A stretch of 51,882 bases of DNA from Bacteroidales bacterium (GTDB lineage: Bacteria > Bacteroidota > Bacteroidia > Bacteroidales > VadinHA17): the NCBI GenBank assembly GCA_025358645.1, contig JANYIW010000338.1:1-51882 (forward strand), given 5' to 3'. A program made the position numbers and the translations under genes. Position 1 is the first letter of the stretch, and each line of letters begins with the position of its first letter. A model generated the notes under the pieces. It saw only the letters and a list, made by a program, of their open reading frames with translations, was not told the DNA's origin and did no database searches. Positions 17,684 through 31,420 of the stretch are shown here, piece by piece.

Positions 17684-20041
17684 ATGAAAAAGTTACTGTT
17701 TCTTTCATTCTTTGTTATCATGGCCAGTTCTCTTCAGGCTCAGACGTATGTCCCACGAAGAAACGATCCGAAAATGAAAATTGCACCTGTTATTGATTTG
17801 AAAGCTTTTGCATTCAATCTTCAGGATGTTAAATTGCTTGAAGGGAGTCCATTTAAAAATGCTATGGATAAGGATGCTGCCTATCTTCTTGAAATTGAGC
17901 CGAATAGATTATTGCACCGGTTTTACAAAAATGCCAACCTGCCAACCAAAGGCGATGTTTACGGAGGCTGGGAAAGCGAAGGACTGTCGGGTCATACCCT
18001 TGGTCATTATTTATCGGCTATCTCAATATTTAACATTACTTCAGGCAATCCTGAATTTAAAAAACGGGCCGATTATATTGTCGATGAATTGGAAAGATGC
18101 CAGACGGCCCGAAAAACCGGCTATGTTGGTGCAATACCCGGAGAAGATTCCATATTCGGCAACGTAGCAAAGGGAATTATTAAAACGGGAGGATTTGATC
18201 TTAATGGAGGCTGGTCTCCGTGGTATACTGTACATAAACTTATGGCCGGATTGGTTGATGCTTATCTGTATTGCGATAACGAAAAAGCATTGCAGGTTGT
18301 AGTAAAGATGGCAGACTGGACGGCTGAAACCATGAAAAACCTGACCGAAGAACAACGGTTACAGATGTTGAATTGCGAATATGGCGGTATGAATGACGTT
18401 CTTGTTAACATTTATGCAATAACCGGCAACAGGAAATACCTGGATTTGTCCCGAAAATTTAATGATGAATTCGTGATGGGGAAATTGGCTGAGGAAATTG
18501 ATCCTATGCCAGGCAAACACTCCAATACAAACGTGCCGAAAGCAATAGGTGCAGCGCGCAGTTATGAACTCACAAATACACCGTCAGATAAAACAATTGC
18601 TTCCTTTTTCTGGAAGACAATGGTGCATCACCATTCTTATGTTATTGGCGGCAATAGTAGTTATGAATACTGTGGCGAAGAAGATAAGCTGAATGATCGC
18701 TTAAGTGACAACACATGTGAAACCTGCAATACATATAATATGCTGAAACTTACCATGCACCTGTTTTGCATGGCTCCGGATCAGGAACTGGCCGATTACT
18801 ACGAAAGGGCCTTATATAATCACATCCTTGCTTCGCAAAATCCAACCAATGGCATGATGTGCTATTTTGTTCCTCTTCGTATGGGTACCCAAAAGCAATT
18901 CAGCAATAAATTTGAAACATTCACTTGTTGTGTGGGCACCGGAATGGAGAACCACAGTAAATATGTTGAAAGTATTTATTACCAGGCAAAGGATGGAGGG
19001 CTTTATGTAAACCTGTTTATTCCTTCAGTCCTTGACTGGAAGGGAAAAGGCATTGTTGTGAAACAGGAAACCGCATTTCCTGAGGATAACAGGATCGCCT
19101 TAAGTTTTATGGTTAAATCACCGGTTAAGTTTCCACTGTATCTGAGGAATCCCAAATGGGCCAACAATGAAGTAGCGATTAAAGTTAACGGGAAAATTGT
19201 AAAAGCAAAGAGCAATGAAGGAGGATTCCTGGTCGTTGACCGCATTTGGAAATCAGGTGATGTTGTCGAAATGATCGTTCCAATGAAATTGCATACCGAG
19301 AGTATGCCTGACAATCCAAACCGCGTTGCGATACTTTATGGACCTGTTGTCCTCGCAGCTAAACTGGGGAAGGTCGCTCCCGATCCAGTTGCAGGAATAC
19401 CGGTACTATTAACCGACGACCACAATGTAAGCAACTGGATCAAGCCGGTTGAGAATAAGAAACTGGAATTTAAAGTAATGGGAGTGGGCAAGCCTTTTGA
19501 TCCGGAATTGAAACCATTCTATAAAACTTATGATGAATTTTACAGTGTATATTTTGATTTTTTTACCCGGGATGAATGGGTTGCACGGCAGGCTGATTAT
19601 GAAGCTGAAAAGAAACGCCAACAGGCAATTGAGAACAGTACCATTGATAATTTCAGGGTTGGCCAGATGCAGCCTGAACGCGACCACAATCTGAAGGCTA
19701 GCGAAAAATCTTATATAGATGAAGCCCTGGGTCGCACAGGACGCGAAGCAAGGGCGGGGAATTATTTCTCGTTTGATATGAAGGTACAACCTGGCATAAA
19801 TAACAGTTTGTTGCTGACCTGTATCGGGGATGATAAAAACCGCAAGTTTGACGTGAAAATGGATGGAATTCTGATCGCTACAGTTGAATGGAAAGGTGGC
19901 GAAGCAGGTAAATTCTACGATCTGGAATATACCATACCGGCAGACATAATTGAAGGAAAATCGACAGTGAATGTGAGGGTAGAAGCTAATTATGACAGAA
20001 CAGCCGGACGTATTTTTGGTTGTAGAACCATAAAAAAATAA
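17684..20041 (+). CDS. GH146-like beta-L-arabinofuranosidase (DUF1680 superfamily)
   Basis: A 785-residue secreted protein (signal peptide to SLQAQ). The catalytic domain opens with KLLEGSPFKNAMDKDAAYLL and includes GGWESEGLSGHTLGHYLSAI, typical of the GH127/GH146 clan branch that contains the Bacteroides thetaiotaomicron arabinan enzyme BT0349 (GH146). The zinc/nucleophile set is conserved: Glu346 and Cys348 in TCETCNTYNML, Cys415 and Cys416 in TFTCCVGTGMENHSKY. A beta-sandwich follows (about 490-590), and the C-terminus (about 660-785, from NFRVGQMQPERDHNLKA) resembles DUF6805. Expected to cleave beta-L-arabinofuranosyl groups, in the periplasm or at the surface. It differs from the GH127 proteins at 3762 and 21889 in domain order and motif spacing. 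The assignment to GH146 rather than a neighbouring DUF1680 family is moderately sure. Confidence 0.82.
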   Translation: MKKLLFLSFFVIMASSLQAQTYVPRRNDPKMKIAPVIDLKAFAFNLQDVKLLEGSPFKNAMDKDAAYLLEIEPNRLLHRFYKNANLPTKGDVYGGWESEGLSGHTLGHYLSAISIFNITSGNPEFKKRADYIVDELERCQTARKTGYVGAIPGEDSIFGNVAKGIIKTGGFDLNGGWSPWYTVHKLMAGLVDAYLYCDNEKALQVVVKMADWTAETMKNLTEEQRLQMLNCEYGGMNDVLVNIYAITGNRKYLDLSRKFNDEFVMGKLAEEIDPMPGKHSNTNVPKAIGAARSYELTNTPSDKTIASFFWKTMVHHHSYVIGGNSSYEYCGEEDKLNDRLSDNTCETCNTYNMLKLTMHLFCMAPDQELADYYERALYNHILASQNPTNGMMCYFVPLRMGTQKQFSNKFETFTCCVGTGMENHSKYVESIYYQAKDGGLYVNLFIPSVLDWKGKGIVVKQETAFPEDNRIALSFMVKSPVKFPLYLRNPKWANNEVAIKVNGKIVKAKSNEGGFLVVDRIWKSGDVVEMIVPMKLHTESMPDNPNRVAILYGPVVLAAKLGKVAPDPVAGIPVLLTDDHNVSNWIKPVENKKLEFKVMGVGKPFDPELKPFYKTYDEFYSVYFDFFTRDEWVARQADYEAEKKRQQAIENSTIDNFRVGQMQPERDHNLKASEKSYIDEALGRTGREARAGNYFSFDMKVQPGINNSLLLTCIGDDKNRKFDVKMDGILIATVEWKGGEAGKFYDLEYTIPADIIEGKSTVNVRVEANYDRTAGRIFGCRTIKK

Positions 20042-20160
20042 CCGGATAATTTCGGTTACATAGAAAACATCATACATGACTCTATTGACGCCGCTTGGCA
20101 GCCGGTAAGCAGGGTAGGCAGGCTGGAGGGGTAAAATTAGGTTTTTCTAAAACTAAAATA

Positions 20161-20168
20161 TATATTTG
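20161..20168 (+). promoter_or_regulatory. Candidate -7 box for GH51 gene
   Basis: TATATTTG matches the Bacteroidota -7 consensus TAnnTTTG, about 60 bases before the GH51 start. The -33 region is T-rich but lacks a clean TTTG. Just upstream (20095-20130) lies GC-rich sequence (GTAAGCAGGGTAGGCAGG) resembling the repeat near 43.75 kb. Confidence 0.35.
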
Positions 20169-20229
20169 GGTTGAACAATGGCATCAAAAAAAAGTAGTTT
20201 TTCGAGGTGCCCTAAATGAATAATATTAT

Positions 20230-21798
20230 ATGAAAAAATTAACTACTTCTCTCTTTATTTTGATTTTTCTGGCTGTAACCGGAGCAATGGCACAAAAAGA
20301 AAACCTAGTATCCTTTAACCAACTGGTGATAGTTACAAATCATCAGGGCCCGGTTATAAGTAAGGATATTTATGGACATTTCTCAGAGCACCTGGGAAAC
20401 TGTATCTATGGTGGTCTATGGGTGGGTACAGATTCAAAGATACCAAATACTTATGGTATCAGAAATGATGTTCTCTTTGCCCTCCGTGAGATTAAAGTAC
20501 CTAACCTCCGTTGGCCCGGAGGTTGTTTTGCAGATACTTACCACTGGAAAGATGGTATAGGTCAGAAAGGGAAAAGAGCTTCTATTGTTAATACCAACTG
20601 GGGTGGAGTAACTGAAGACAATTCTTTTGGTACACATGAGTTTATGAAACTGACTGAACTGCTTGGCTGCGATGCATATATTAACGGAAATGTCGGATCT
20701 GGTTCGGTTAAAGAGATGGCTGACTGGATTGAATATCTTACCTCGAACTCTGTGAGCCCCATGACAATCCTGCGTAAAGAAAACGGACGGGAAGAACCAT
20801 GGAAAGTAAAATATTTTGCCATAGGTAATGAAAACTGGGGCTGTGGTGGAAATATGACAGATGAGTTTTATGCAAACACAATGAAACAATACTCAACTTT
20901 CCTGGGCAATTATGCTGGGAACCAGCTTTACCGTGTTGCCTGTGGTCCTTCTGATTATAATTTTGGTTGGACAGAAACATTGATGAAAGATCAGAGAACC
21001 CGTGCAATGTTTCAGGGATTATCTATTCATTATTATTCTGTAGTTGATGGTTGGGGTTTCAAAGGATCTGCAACTAAATTCGATGAGAGAGAATGGTTTG
21101 AAACGATGCGGTTGAATCTCCAGATGGACATTATTATTAAAGGTCATTCGGCAATAATGGACCGTTACGATCCTCAGAAAACAAAAGGACTCGTGGTTGA
21201 CGAATGGGGCAATTGGTTCAATGTCGAATCCGGAACCAACCCCGACTTCCTTTATCAGCAGAATTCAATGCGCGACGCAATTACAGCAGCAATTCATCTG
21301 AACATTTTTAATCAGCATGCCGACAGAGTAAAGGTGGCAAATCTTGCACAGATGGTAAATGTCCTGCAATCTGTCATCCTTACAAAGGAAGATAAAATAG
21401 TTCTTACACCAACCTATCACGTCTTCAGAATGTTCAGGGTCCATCAGGAGGCTAAGCTCCTGAATCTTGACCTCAGATGTGAAGATTACACCTTCGGGAA
21501 TAAAAAGATACCTGCAATTTCAGCTTCAGCATCTGTCGACATAGATGGCAAAGTGCACGTCTCCCTTGCAAATCTAAATCCCAACAAATCGATCACAGTA
21601 ACTTGTCCTGTAATAGGCGATACATTCAAAAAGGTTTCCGGAGAAGTATTGACTGCCAGCGAAATGAGTTCATTTAATAGTTTTGAAAGTCCCGAAACCG
21701 TCAAGCCTGCTGTCTTCAACGGATTTACTCTGAAGGATGGAATACTGACTATAAATATGCCTTCGAAATCTGTAGTAGTAATGGAATTAACAAAATAA
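20230..21798 (+). CDS. GH51 alpha-L-arabinofuranosidase, single-domain secreted form
   Basis: Predicted exo-alpha-L-arabinofuranosidase of 522 residues with a signal peptide (cleavage near GAMAQ), so probably periplasmic. It has the compact GH51 plan, a TIM barrel plus a C-terminal sandwich, without the carbohydrate-binding additions of the gene at 1379. YGHFSEHLGNCIYGGLWVG opens the barrel and LRWPGGCFADTYHWKDGIG follows. Glu201 in AIGNENWGCG is the expected acid/base and Glu325 in VVDEWGNWF the nucleophile. The pair of GH51 enzymes could divide work between polymer at the surface and oligomers in the periplasm, which is inference. It precedes a GH127 gene by 90 bases, repeating the GH51-GH127 order seen at 1379-6491. 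Confidence 0.93.
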   Translation: MKKLTTSLFILIFLAVTGAMAQKENLVSFNQLVIVTNHQGPVISKDIYGHFSEHLGNCIYGGLWVGTDSKIPNTYGIRNDVLFALREIKVPNLRWPGGCFADTYHWKDGIGQKGKRASIVNTNWGGVTEDNSFGTHEFMKLTELLGCDAYINGNVGSGSVKEMADWIEYLTSNSVSPMTILRKENGREEPWKVKYFAIGNENWGCGGNMTDEFYANTMKQYSTFLGNYAGNQLYRVACGPSDYNFGWTETLMKDQRTRAMFQGLSIHYYSVVDGWGFKGSATKFDEREWFETMRLNLQMDIIIKGHSAIMDRYDPQKTKGLVVDEWGNWFNVESGTNPDFLYQQNSMRDAITAAIHLNIFNQHADRVKVANLAQMVNVLQSVILTKEDKIVLTPTYHVFRMFRVHQEAKLLNLDLRCEDYTFGNKKIPAISASASVDIDGKVHVSLANLNPNKSITVTCPVIGDTFKKVSGEVLTASEMSSFNSFESPETVKPAVFNGFTLKDGILTINMPSKSVVVMELTK

Positions 21799-21888
21799 AT
21801 ATTTATTAAATTAACCCCTTCCCCCAGTGGGTAATGAGGTAGAAGAAAGAGAGAAGGATTGTTAAAGTAGAAAATTAATTAAATAACT

Positions 21889-24306
21889 ATGAATAAGCTA
21901 GTTAGATTTGTTTTTACAATCTCAGGCATTATGCTGTTGTTTTCCGGATGCACTAAGAAAACTTCCTTCGTTGCAGATTATCCAATTCAGCCTGTGCCAT
22001 TTACCGCAGTTAAACTTACCGATAATTTCTGGGCTCCAAGGATAAAAAAGAATGCTTCAATAACAATTCCTATTGCCTTTGGATTTTGTGAATCAACGGG
22101 GAGAGTGAAAAATTTTGATATTGCTGCAGGTCGCGATACAGGAAAATTCCAGACAATCTACCCTTTCGACGATTCAGATGTTTACAAGATAATTGAAGGT
22201 GCCAGCTATTCGCTTCAGACACTTCCCGATCCGAAACTTGAGACGTATCTCGATACCCTTATAAAAAAGATAGGTCTTGCGCAGGAACCGGATGGATATC
22301 TTTATACCAACCGTACAATCGCAGAGAAACATGGTGGAAAAGGACTTCATGAGTGGGCAAGTAAAAACAGATGGGAAATGGATTCAGTGCTGAGCCATGA
22401 ACTTTATAATCTGGGGCATCTCTATGAAGCTGCTGTAGCACACTATCAGGCCACGGGTAAAAGAACTCTGCTTGATATAGCATTAAAATCTGCCGACCTT
22501 GTCAACAAGGATTTTGGCAATGACAGGATTAAAGTGTATCCTGGTCACCAGGTTATTGAAATGGGACTTGTAAAACTTTATAGAGTAACAGGTGAAAAAA
22601 AGTATCTTGATCTGGCAAGGTTTTTTCTGGATATCCGGGGCCCAAAGGGGCGGTCATACAATCAGGCTAATCTGAGACCTGTTGACCAGACCGAAGCTGT
22701 CGGGCATTCTGTCAGAGCTACTTATATGTATTCCGGGATGGCAGACATTGCTGCTATTGAAAATGATTCTGCTTATCTGAATGCAATTACTAAAATATGG
22801 GAAAATCTTGTTTACGGTAAAATGTATCTGACCGGGGGGATTGGAGCAACAGGAGGGAATGAAGGATTTGCCGATCCTTATATATTGCCTAATATGTCGG
22901 CTTATTGTGAAACCTGCGCCTCTATCGGCGATATCTTCTTCAATCAAAGGCTCTTTCTCTTGCATGGTCAGTCGAAATATATTGATATCCTAGAAAAAAC
23001 ACTTTATAATTCGATGCTTTCAGGCGTATCTTTATCAGCTGACAGATTTTTCTATCCTAATCCACTGGAATCCAATGGACAGCATCAACGGCAGGCCTGG
23101 TTTGGCTGTGCCTGCTGCCCTTCGAATGTTGCCAGGTTTGTTCCTGCCATTCCGGGGTATGTTTATGCTGTGACAGATAAAGAACTCTATGTAAATTTGT
23201 TCATCTCCAACGAAGCAGATATCACCGTTGGTAAAACGAAGGTCAGGATATCACAAAAAGCAAATTTCCCCTGGGACGGGAAGGTTGAATTAAATCTTAA
23301 TCCTGAGACAAGCGGGAAGTTCATTCTTAAGATCAGGATTCCCGGATGGGCTCAAAACGAAGCTCAGCCAGGGGGGCTCTATAAATTTACTGACCAGGAT
23401 ACTGAGGCGGTAAAACTTTTTATCAACGGAAAAGTTACTGATCTGAATCTTGCAGATGGATATGCTTTAGTTTCAAGAAAATGGAAATCAGGTGATAAAG
23501 TAGAAGTTGAGTTTCCCATGCCGGTCCGCAAAGTTGTTGCTGATGCCAGAGTAAAAGAAGACATGGATAAGATCGCTTTTCAGAGAGGTCCGGTAATTTA
23601 CTGTGCTGAATGGCCAGAGAACAACACGGGAAATGTGCTGGATTTAGTTATAAAAAAGGATGCTGCTTTTACAACTGAATTCGAACCTTCTCTTCTTGAG
23701 GGAACGCAGGTAATTATAACATCCGGTGTACAGACAAAGAAGACTCTCAATGATAAAGTAGAGATGCTCGGCTCAGAGCCTGTAAAGCTAATTCCGTATG
23801 CTTTGTGGAATAATCGTGGCGCAGGACAGATGATGGTCTGGTTCCCTACATCCACTAAGTCGTCTCATCCATTACCTGCTCCGACCATTGCTAACAGGAG
23901 TAAAGTAAAAGCAAGCAAAATTACAAAAGAATTATCTGCTGTAAATGATCAGGCAGAACCTGTAAATTCGAATGATCATTCAGTTTTATATTATCATTGG
24001 TGGCCCGACAAGGATAAAACGGAATGGGTTGAGTATGATTTTAATAAGCCTGAAATCGTTTCTAAAACTAAGGTCTATTGGTTTGACGATGGGCCCGACG
24101 GAGGTTGCAGGATACCCGATTCATGGGAAATTCTATACCTGAATGGAAATATATGGGAATCTGTAAGCGCTAAAACACCATATAAAGTAACAAAGGACGG
24201 ATGGGATTCTCTATTATTTAAACCTGTTAAAACAACTGCAGTTAAAATAAAGGTTAAATTAAATAAAGATTTTGCCAGCGGAATATACGAATGGATTGTA
24301 GAATAA
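21889..24306 (+). CDS. GH127 beta-L-arabinofuranosidase lipoprotein with C-terminal F5/8C-like domain
   Basis: An 805-residue lipoprotein (LLFSGC lipobox). The catalytic region begins with FTAVKLTDNFWAPRIKKN and includes AQEPDGYLYTNRT, EAVGHSVRATYMYSGMADI and LTGGIGATGGNEGF. The zinc site is intact: Glu341 and Cys343 in YCETCASIGD, Cys409 and Cys410 in CACCPSNVARF. These positions are almost the same as in the characterised HypBA1 (Glu338, Cys340, Cys417, Cys418), and Cys409 is the likely nucleophile. Residues about 655-805 form an F5/8C-like sandwich (YYHWWPDKDKTEWVEYDF, RIPDSWEILYLNGNIWESV). Removes beta-L-arabinofuranose from arabinan or hydroxyproline-linked chains. It lies 67 bases before the GH130 gene and may head the mannan-type operon. 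Confidence 0.92.
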   Translation: MNKLVRFVFTISGIMLLFSGCTKKTSFVADYPIQPVPFTAVKLTDNFWAPRIKKNASITIPIAFGFCESTGRVKNFDIAAGRDTGKFQTIYPFDDSDVYKIIEGASYSLQTLPDPKLETYLDTLIKKIGLAQEPDGYLYTNRTIAEKHGGKGLHEWASKNRWEMDSVLSHELYNLGHLYEAAVAHYQATGKRTLLDIALKSADLVNKDFGNDRIKVYPGHQVIEMGLVKLYRVTGEKKYLDLARFFLDIRGPKGRSYNQANLRPVDQTEAVGHSVRATYMYSGMADIAAIENDSAYLNAITKIWENLVYGKMYLTGGIGATGGNEGFADPYILPNMSAYCETCASIGDIFFNQRLFLLHGQSKYIDILEKTLYNSMLSGVSLSADRFFYPNPLESNGQHQRQAWFGCACCPSNVARFVPAIPGYVYAVTDKELYVNLFISNEADITVGKTKVRISQKANFPWDGKVELNLNPETSGKFILKIRIPGWAQNEAQPGGLYKFTDQDTEAVKLFINGKVTDLNLADGYALVSRKWKSGDKVEVEFPMPVRKVVADARVKEDMDKIAFQRGPVIYCAEWPENNTGNVLDLVIKKDAAFTTEFEPSLLEGTQVIITSGVQTKKTLNDKVEMLGSEPVKLIPYALWNNRGAGQMMVWFPTSTKSSHPLPAPTIANRSKVKASKITKELSAVNDQAEPVNSNDHSVLYYHWWPDKDKTEWVEYDFNKPEIVSKTKVYWFDDGPDGGCRIPDSWEILYLNGNIWESVSAKTPYKVTKDGWDSLLFKPVKTTAVKIKVKLNKDFASGIYEWIVE

Positions 24307-24373
24307 AAATAATTGCAGGGATATCATTTGTAGCAAGCAGTCGCGACCTAACTAACTTTAAATCTGGTATATC

Positions 24374-25558
24374 ATGAAAACAGATTTCAAATCAAGATTG
24401 AATCTCCTTACTGAAGAGCACCAGAAACTCTTGAACAGGGAAAATGAAAAAATTGACCCGGGAAACGGAATCTTTCACAGGTATAAATATCCTGTACTTA
24501 CAGGAGCCCATACACCTTTATACTGGAGATATGACCTCGATCCGGTAACAAATCCTCACCTGATGGAGCGCTTTGGCATTCATGCGGCATTCAATGCAGG
24601 TGCAATGAAGTTTGAAGGGAAATACATACTCGCTGTTCGTGTCGAAGGGAATGACCGGAAATCTTTTTTTGCAATCGCAGAAAGTCCAAACGGAGTTGAT
24701 AATTTCCGGTTCTGGGACTACCCGGTAACCATGCCTGAAACAGACAATCCTGATACAAACGTTTATGATATGCGCCTTACCATGCATGAAGACGGATGGA
24801 TTTACGGAATCTTTTGTTCTGAAAGAAAGGACCCTGCTGCTCCGGCTGGAGATCTCTCCTCTGCTGTTGCTGCTGCCGGTATAGCCCGTACTCATGATCT
24901 CAAAAAATGGGATAGGCTTCCTGATCTCAAAACAAGAAGTCAGCAACGAAATGTCGTGCTTCATCCGGAATTTGTAAATGGCAAATACGCACTCTATACG
25001 CGTCCTCAGGACGGATTTATTGATGCCGGATCAGGGGGTGGTATAGGTTGGGCGCTGATCGATGATATGACTCATGCCGAGATTAAAGAAGAGAAAATCA
25101 TAAACTTCCGTTATTATCATACTATTAAAGAACAGAAAAACGGGGAAGGACCCCATCCGGTAAAAACGAATGCAGGATGGCTGCATCTGGCACACGGTGT
25201 GAGAGGTTGTGCCGCCGGTTTGAGATACGTTCTCTATCTCTATATGACTGATTTAAAGGATCCTTCAAAACTCATAGCAGAACCGGCAGGATTTTTCATG
25301 GCTCCGGAAGGCGAAGAAAGAATTGGCGATGTTTCGAATGTGTTATTTACCAATGGCTGGATTATAGATGAAGATGGATTTGTATATATTTATTATGCTT
25401 CATCGGATACCAGGATGCATGTCGCAGTATCCACACTCGATAAACTTGTTGATTATTGCTTAAATACTCCGTCTGATGGTCTGCGGTCTGCTGCCTCTGT
25501 TGAGATACTTAAAAAGCTGATTGACAAGAATCTTAAACTTCAGAAAACGATAAAATAA
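24374..25558 (+). CDS. GH130 phosphorylase, 4-O-beta-D-mannosyl-D-glucose type
   Basis: A 394-residue cytoplasmic protein (no signal peptide) of the length and N-terminal sequence of GH130 subfamily 1 ([36 protein letters not shown]). The catalytic Asp is Asp132 in [17 protein letters not shown], matching Asp131 of the Bacteroides fragilis enzyme. Members phosphorolyse beta-1,4-mannosyl-glucose to mannose 1-phosphate and glucose. The next two genes encode a sugar symporter and a cellobiose 2-epimerase-type enzyme. That order is the described B. fragilis mannobiose route: import, epimerisation of mannobiose to mannosyl-glucose, then phosphorolysis. Genomic context therefore supports the specific activity more strongly than sequence alone. 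A related mannoside phosphorylase specificity remains possible. Confidence 0.88.
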   Translation: MKTDFKSRLNLLTEEHQKLLNRENEKIDPGNGIFHRYKYPVLTGAHTPLYWRYDLDPVTNPHLMERFGIHAAFNAGAMKFEGKYILAVRVEGNDRKSFFAIAESPNGVDNFRFWDYPVTMPETDNPDTNVYDMRLTMHEDGWIYGIFCSERKDPAAPAGDLSSAVAAAGIARTHDLKKWDRLPDLKTRSQQRNVVLHPEFVNGKYALYTRPQDGFIDAGSGGGIGWALIDDMTHAEIKEEKIINFRYYHTIKEQKNGEGPHPVKTNAGWLHLAHGVRGCAAGLRYVLYLYMTDLKDPSKLIAEPAGFFMAPEGEERIGDVSNVLFTNGWIIDEDGFVYIYYASSDTRMHVAVSTLDKLVDYCLNTPSDGLRSAASVEILKKLIDKNLKLQKTIK

Positions 25559-25587
25559 TTTTCAAAACGCACTTTATAACTATTCCT

Positions 25588-26991
25588 ATGATCTCACAAA
25601 AACTGAAACTGAAAGAAAAGATAGGATATGGGTTTGGTGATGCTGCCAGCTCCATGTTCTGGAAGCTGTTCTCAATGTATCTTATGTTTTTTTACACTGA
25701 TGTTTTTGGAATTTCTGCCACTCTTGTCGGAACGATGTTTCTTGTCACCAGGATTTGGGATGCCGCTTTCGATCCTATTGTCGGGATCCTGGGTGACCGT
25801 ACTGAGACCCGGTGGGGTAAGTTCAGGCCATACCTTTTATGGATAGCTGTTCCTTTTGGAATTATAGGAGTTCTGACATTTACAACACCGGCGTTTACAG
25901 AGTCAGGAAAAGTGATTTATGCCTTCGTTACATATTCCCTTATGATGATGGTATACTCAATGATCAATGTACCTTACGCATCACTTATGGGTGTTATGAC
26001 TGCCGACGGAAAAGAGCGGACCAGTCTGGCTACTTTCAGATTCATTTTTGCTTTTGGGGGAAGTCTGCTTGTCCTTGCACTCGCTGAACCCCTGGTTGAT
26101 ATTTTCAGTAAACTGGGGAAAGGTGGTGTAAACCTCCAACAGGGATGGCAGTTAGCTGCTGTGGTATTTGCTCTTATAGCAATAACATTCTTCATGTTTA
26201 CTTTTTTATGGACACGTGAACGCGTTAAACCTGTAACAGTAAAAACATCGCTGAAAAAAGACCTTAACGACCTGTGGCATAATTCTCCGTGGTTCATTCT
26301 GCTTGGCGCTGGTATTGCAGCAATATTCTTTAATTCTATCCGCGACGGAGCAGCTATTTATTATTTCAAATATTATATTCAGGGACAAAGCGCCTTTTCA
26401 ATAAAAGCTGTAAATCTGACGATTACGCTAAGCAGTCTTTATTTTGTCCTTGGACAGGCCGCTAATATTGTCGGAGTTCTGCTTGCCAAACCAGTTTCCG
26501 ACAGGATAGGTAAGAAATACACTTTCATGTATGCTATGCTTTTTGCTACGGTGTTCAGTATTGGATTCTACTGGCTCGACAGGAGCAGCATAAACCTTAT
26601 TTTTATATTTCAGTTTTTAATAAGTATGAGCGCCGGCATTATCTTTCCTCTGGTATGGTCAATGTATGCAGACGCTTCCGACTACTCTGAATGGAAAACA
26701 GGTCGTCGTGCTACAGGTCTCGTCTTCTCGGCATCTTCAATGTCTCAGAAATTCGGATGGACAATTGGAGGTGCTCTGGCAGGCTGGCTTCTTGGATACT
26801 ACGGTTTTAAAGCGAATGTGGTCCAGACTGCCGAGGCTCAGACAGGAATAAAAATGATGCTGAGTTTCTTCCCGGCGATTGGAACTTTATTAGGAGCATT
26901 CTTCATGTTTATTTATCCGCTTAATGAAAAAAAGATGCTCACAATAAGCGCAGAACTGGCTGTAAGAAGAGATAGTGTGAAAGAAGAATAA
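25588..26991 (+). CDS. GPH-family sugar:cation symporter (MelB-like)
   Basis: A 467-residue inner-membrane transporter with about 12 hydrophobic segments. RIWDAAFDPIVGILGDRT carries the Asp-x3-Asp cation-site pair (Asp58, Asp62) seen in MelB, and the following RWGKFRPYLLW is the family loop motif. It is 29 bases after the GH130 gene and 32 before the epimerase gene. In that setting it most likely carries beta-1,4-mannobiose or a related disaccharide from the periplasm to the cytoplasm. Specificity is inferred from neighbours. Confidence 0.9.
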   Translation: MISQKLKLKEKIGYGFGDAASSMFWKLFSMYLMFFYTDVFGISATLVGTMFLVTRIWDAAFDPIVGILGDRTETRWGKFRPYLLWIAVPFGIIGVLTFTTPAFTESGKVIYAFVTYSLMMMVYSMINVPYASLMGVMTADGKERTSLATFRFIFAFGGSLLVLALAEPLVDIFSKLGKGGVNLQQGWQLAAVVFALIAITFFMFTFLWTRERVKPVTVKTSLKKDLNDLWHNSPWFILLGAGIAAIFFNSIRDGAAIYYFKYYIQGQSAFSIKAVNLTITLSSLYFVLGQAANIVGVLLAKPVSDRIGKKYTFMYAMLFATVFSIGFYWLDRSSINLIFIFQFLISMSAGIIFPLVWSMYADASDYSEWKTGRRATGLVFSASSMSQKFGWTIGGALAGWLLGYYGFKANVVQTAEAQTGIKMMLSFFPAIGTLLGAFFMFIYPLNEKKMLTISAELAVRRDSVKEE

Positions 26992-27023
26992 GGCCACCTG
27001 AAGGGCTATTTTAAAACAAATGC

Positions 27024-31399
<4,376 letters not shown>

Positions 31400-31420
31400 C
31401 TCAATAAATAAAGACCAATA

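Noticed and set aside
19409-20077. 222-codon open frame on the minus strand
   Set aside because: It is antisense to the end of the GH146-like gene, rich in Phe/Ile/Cys as expected of a shadow frame, and has no recognisable motif.
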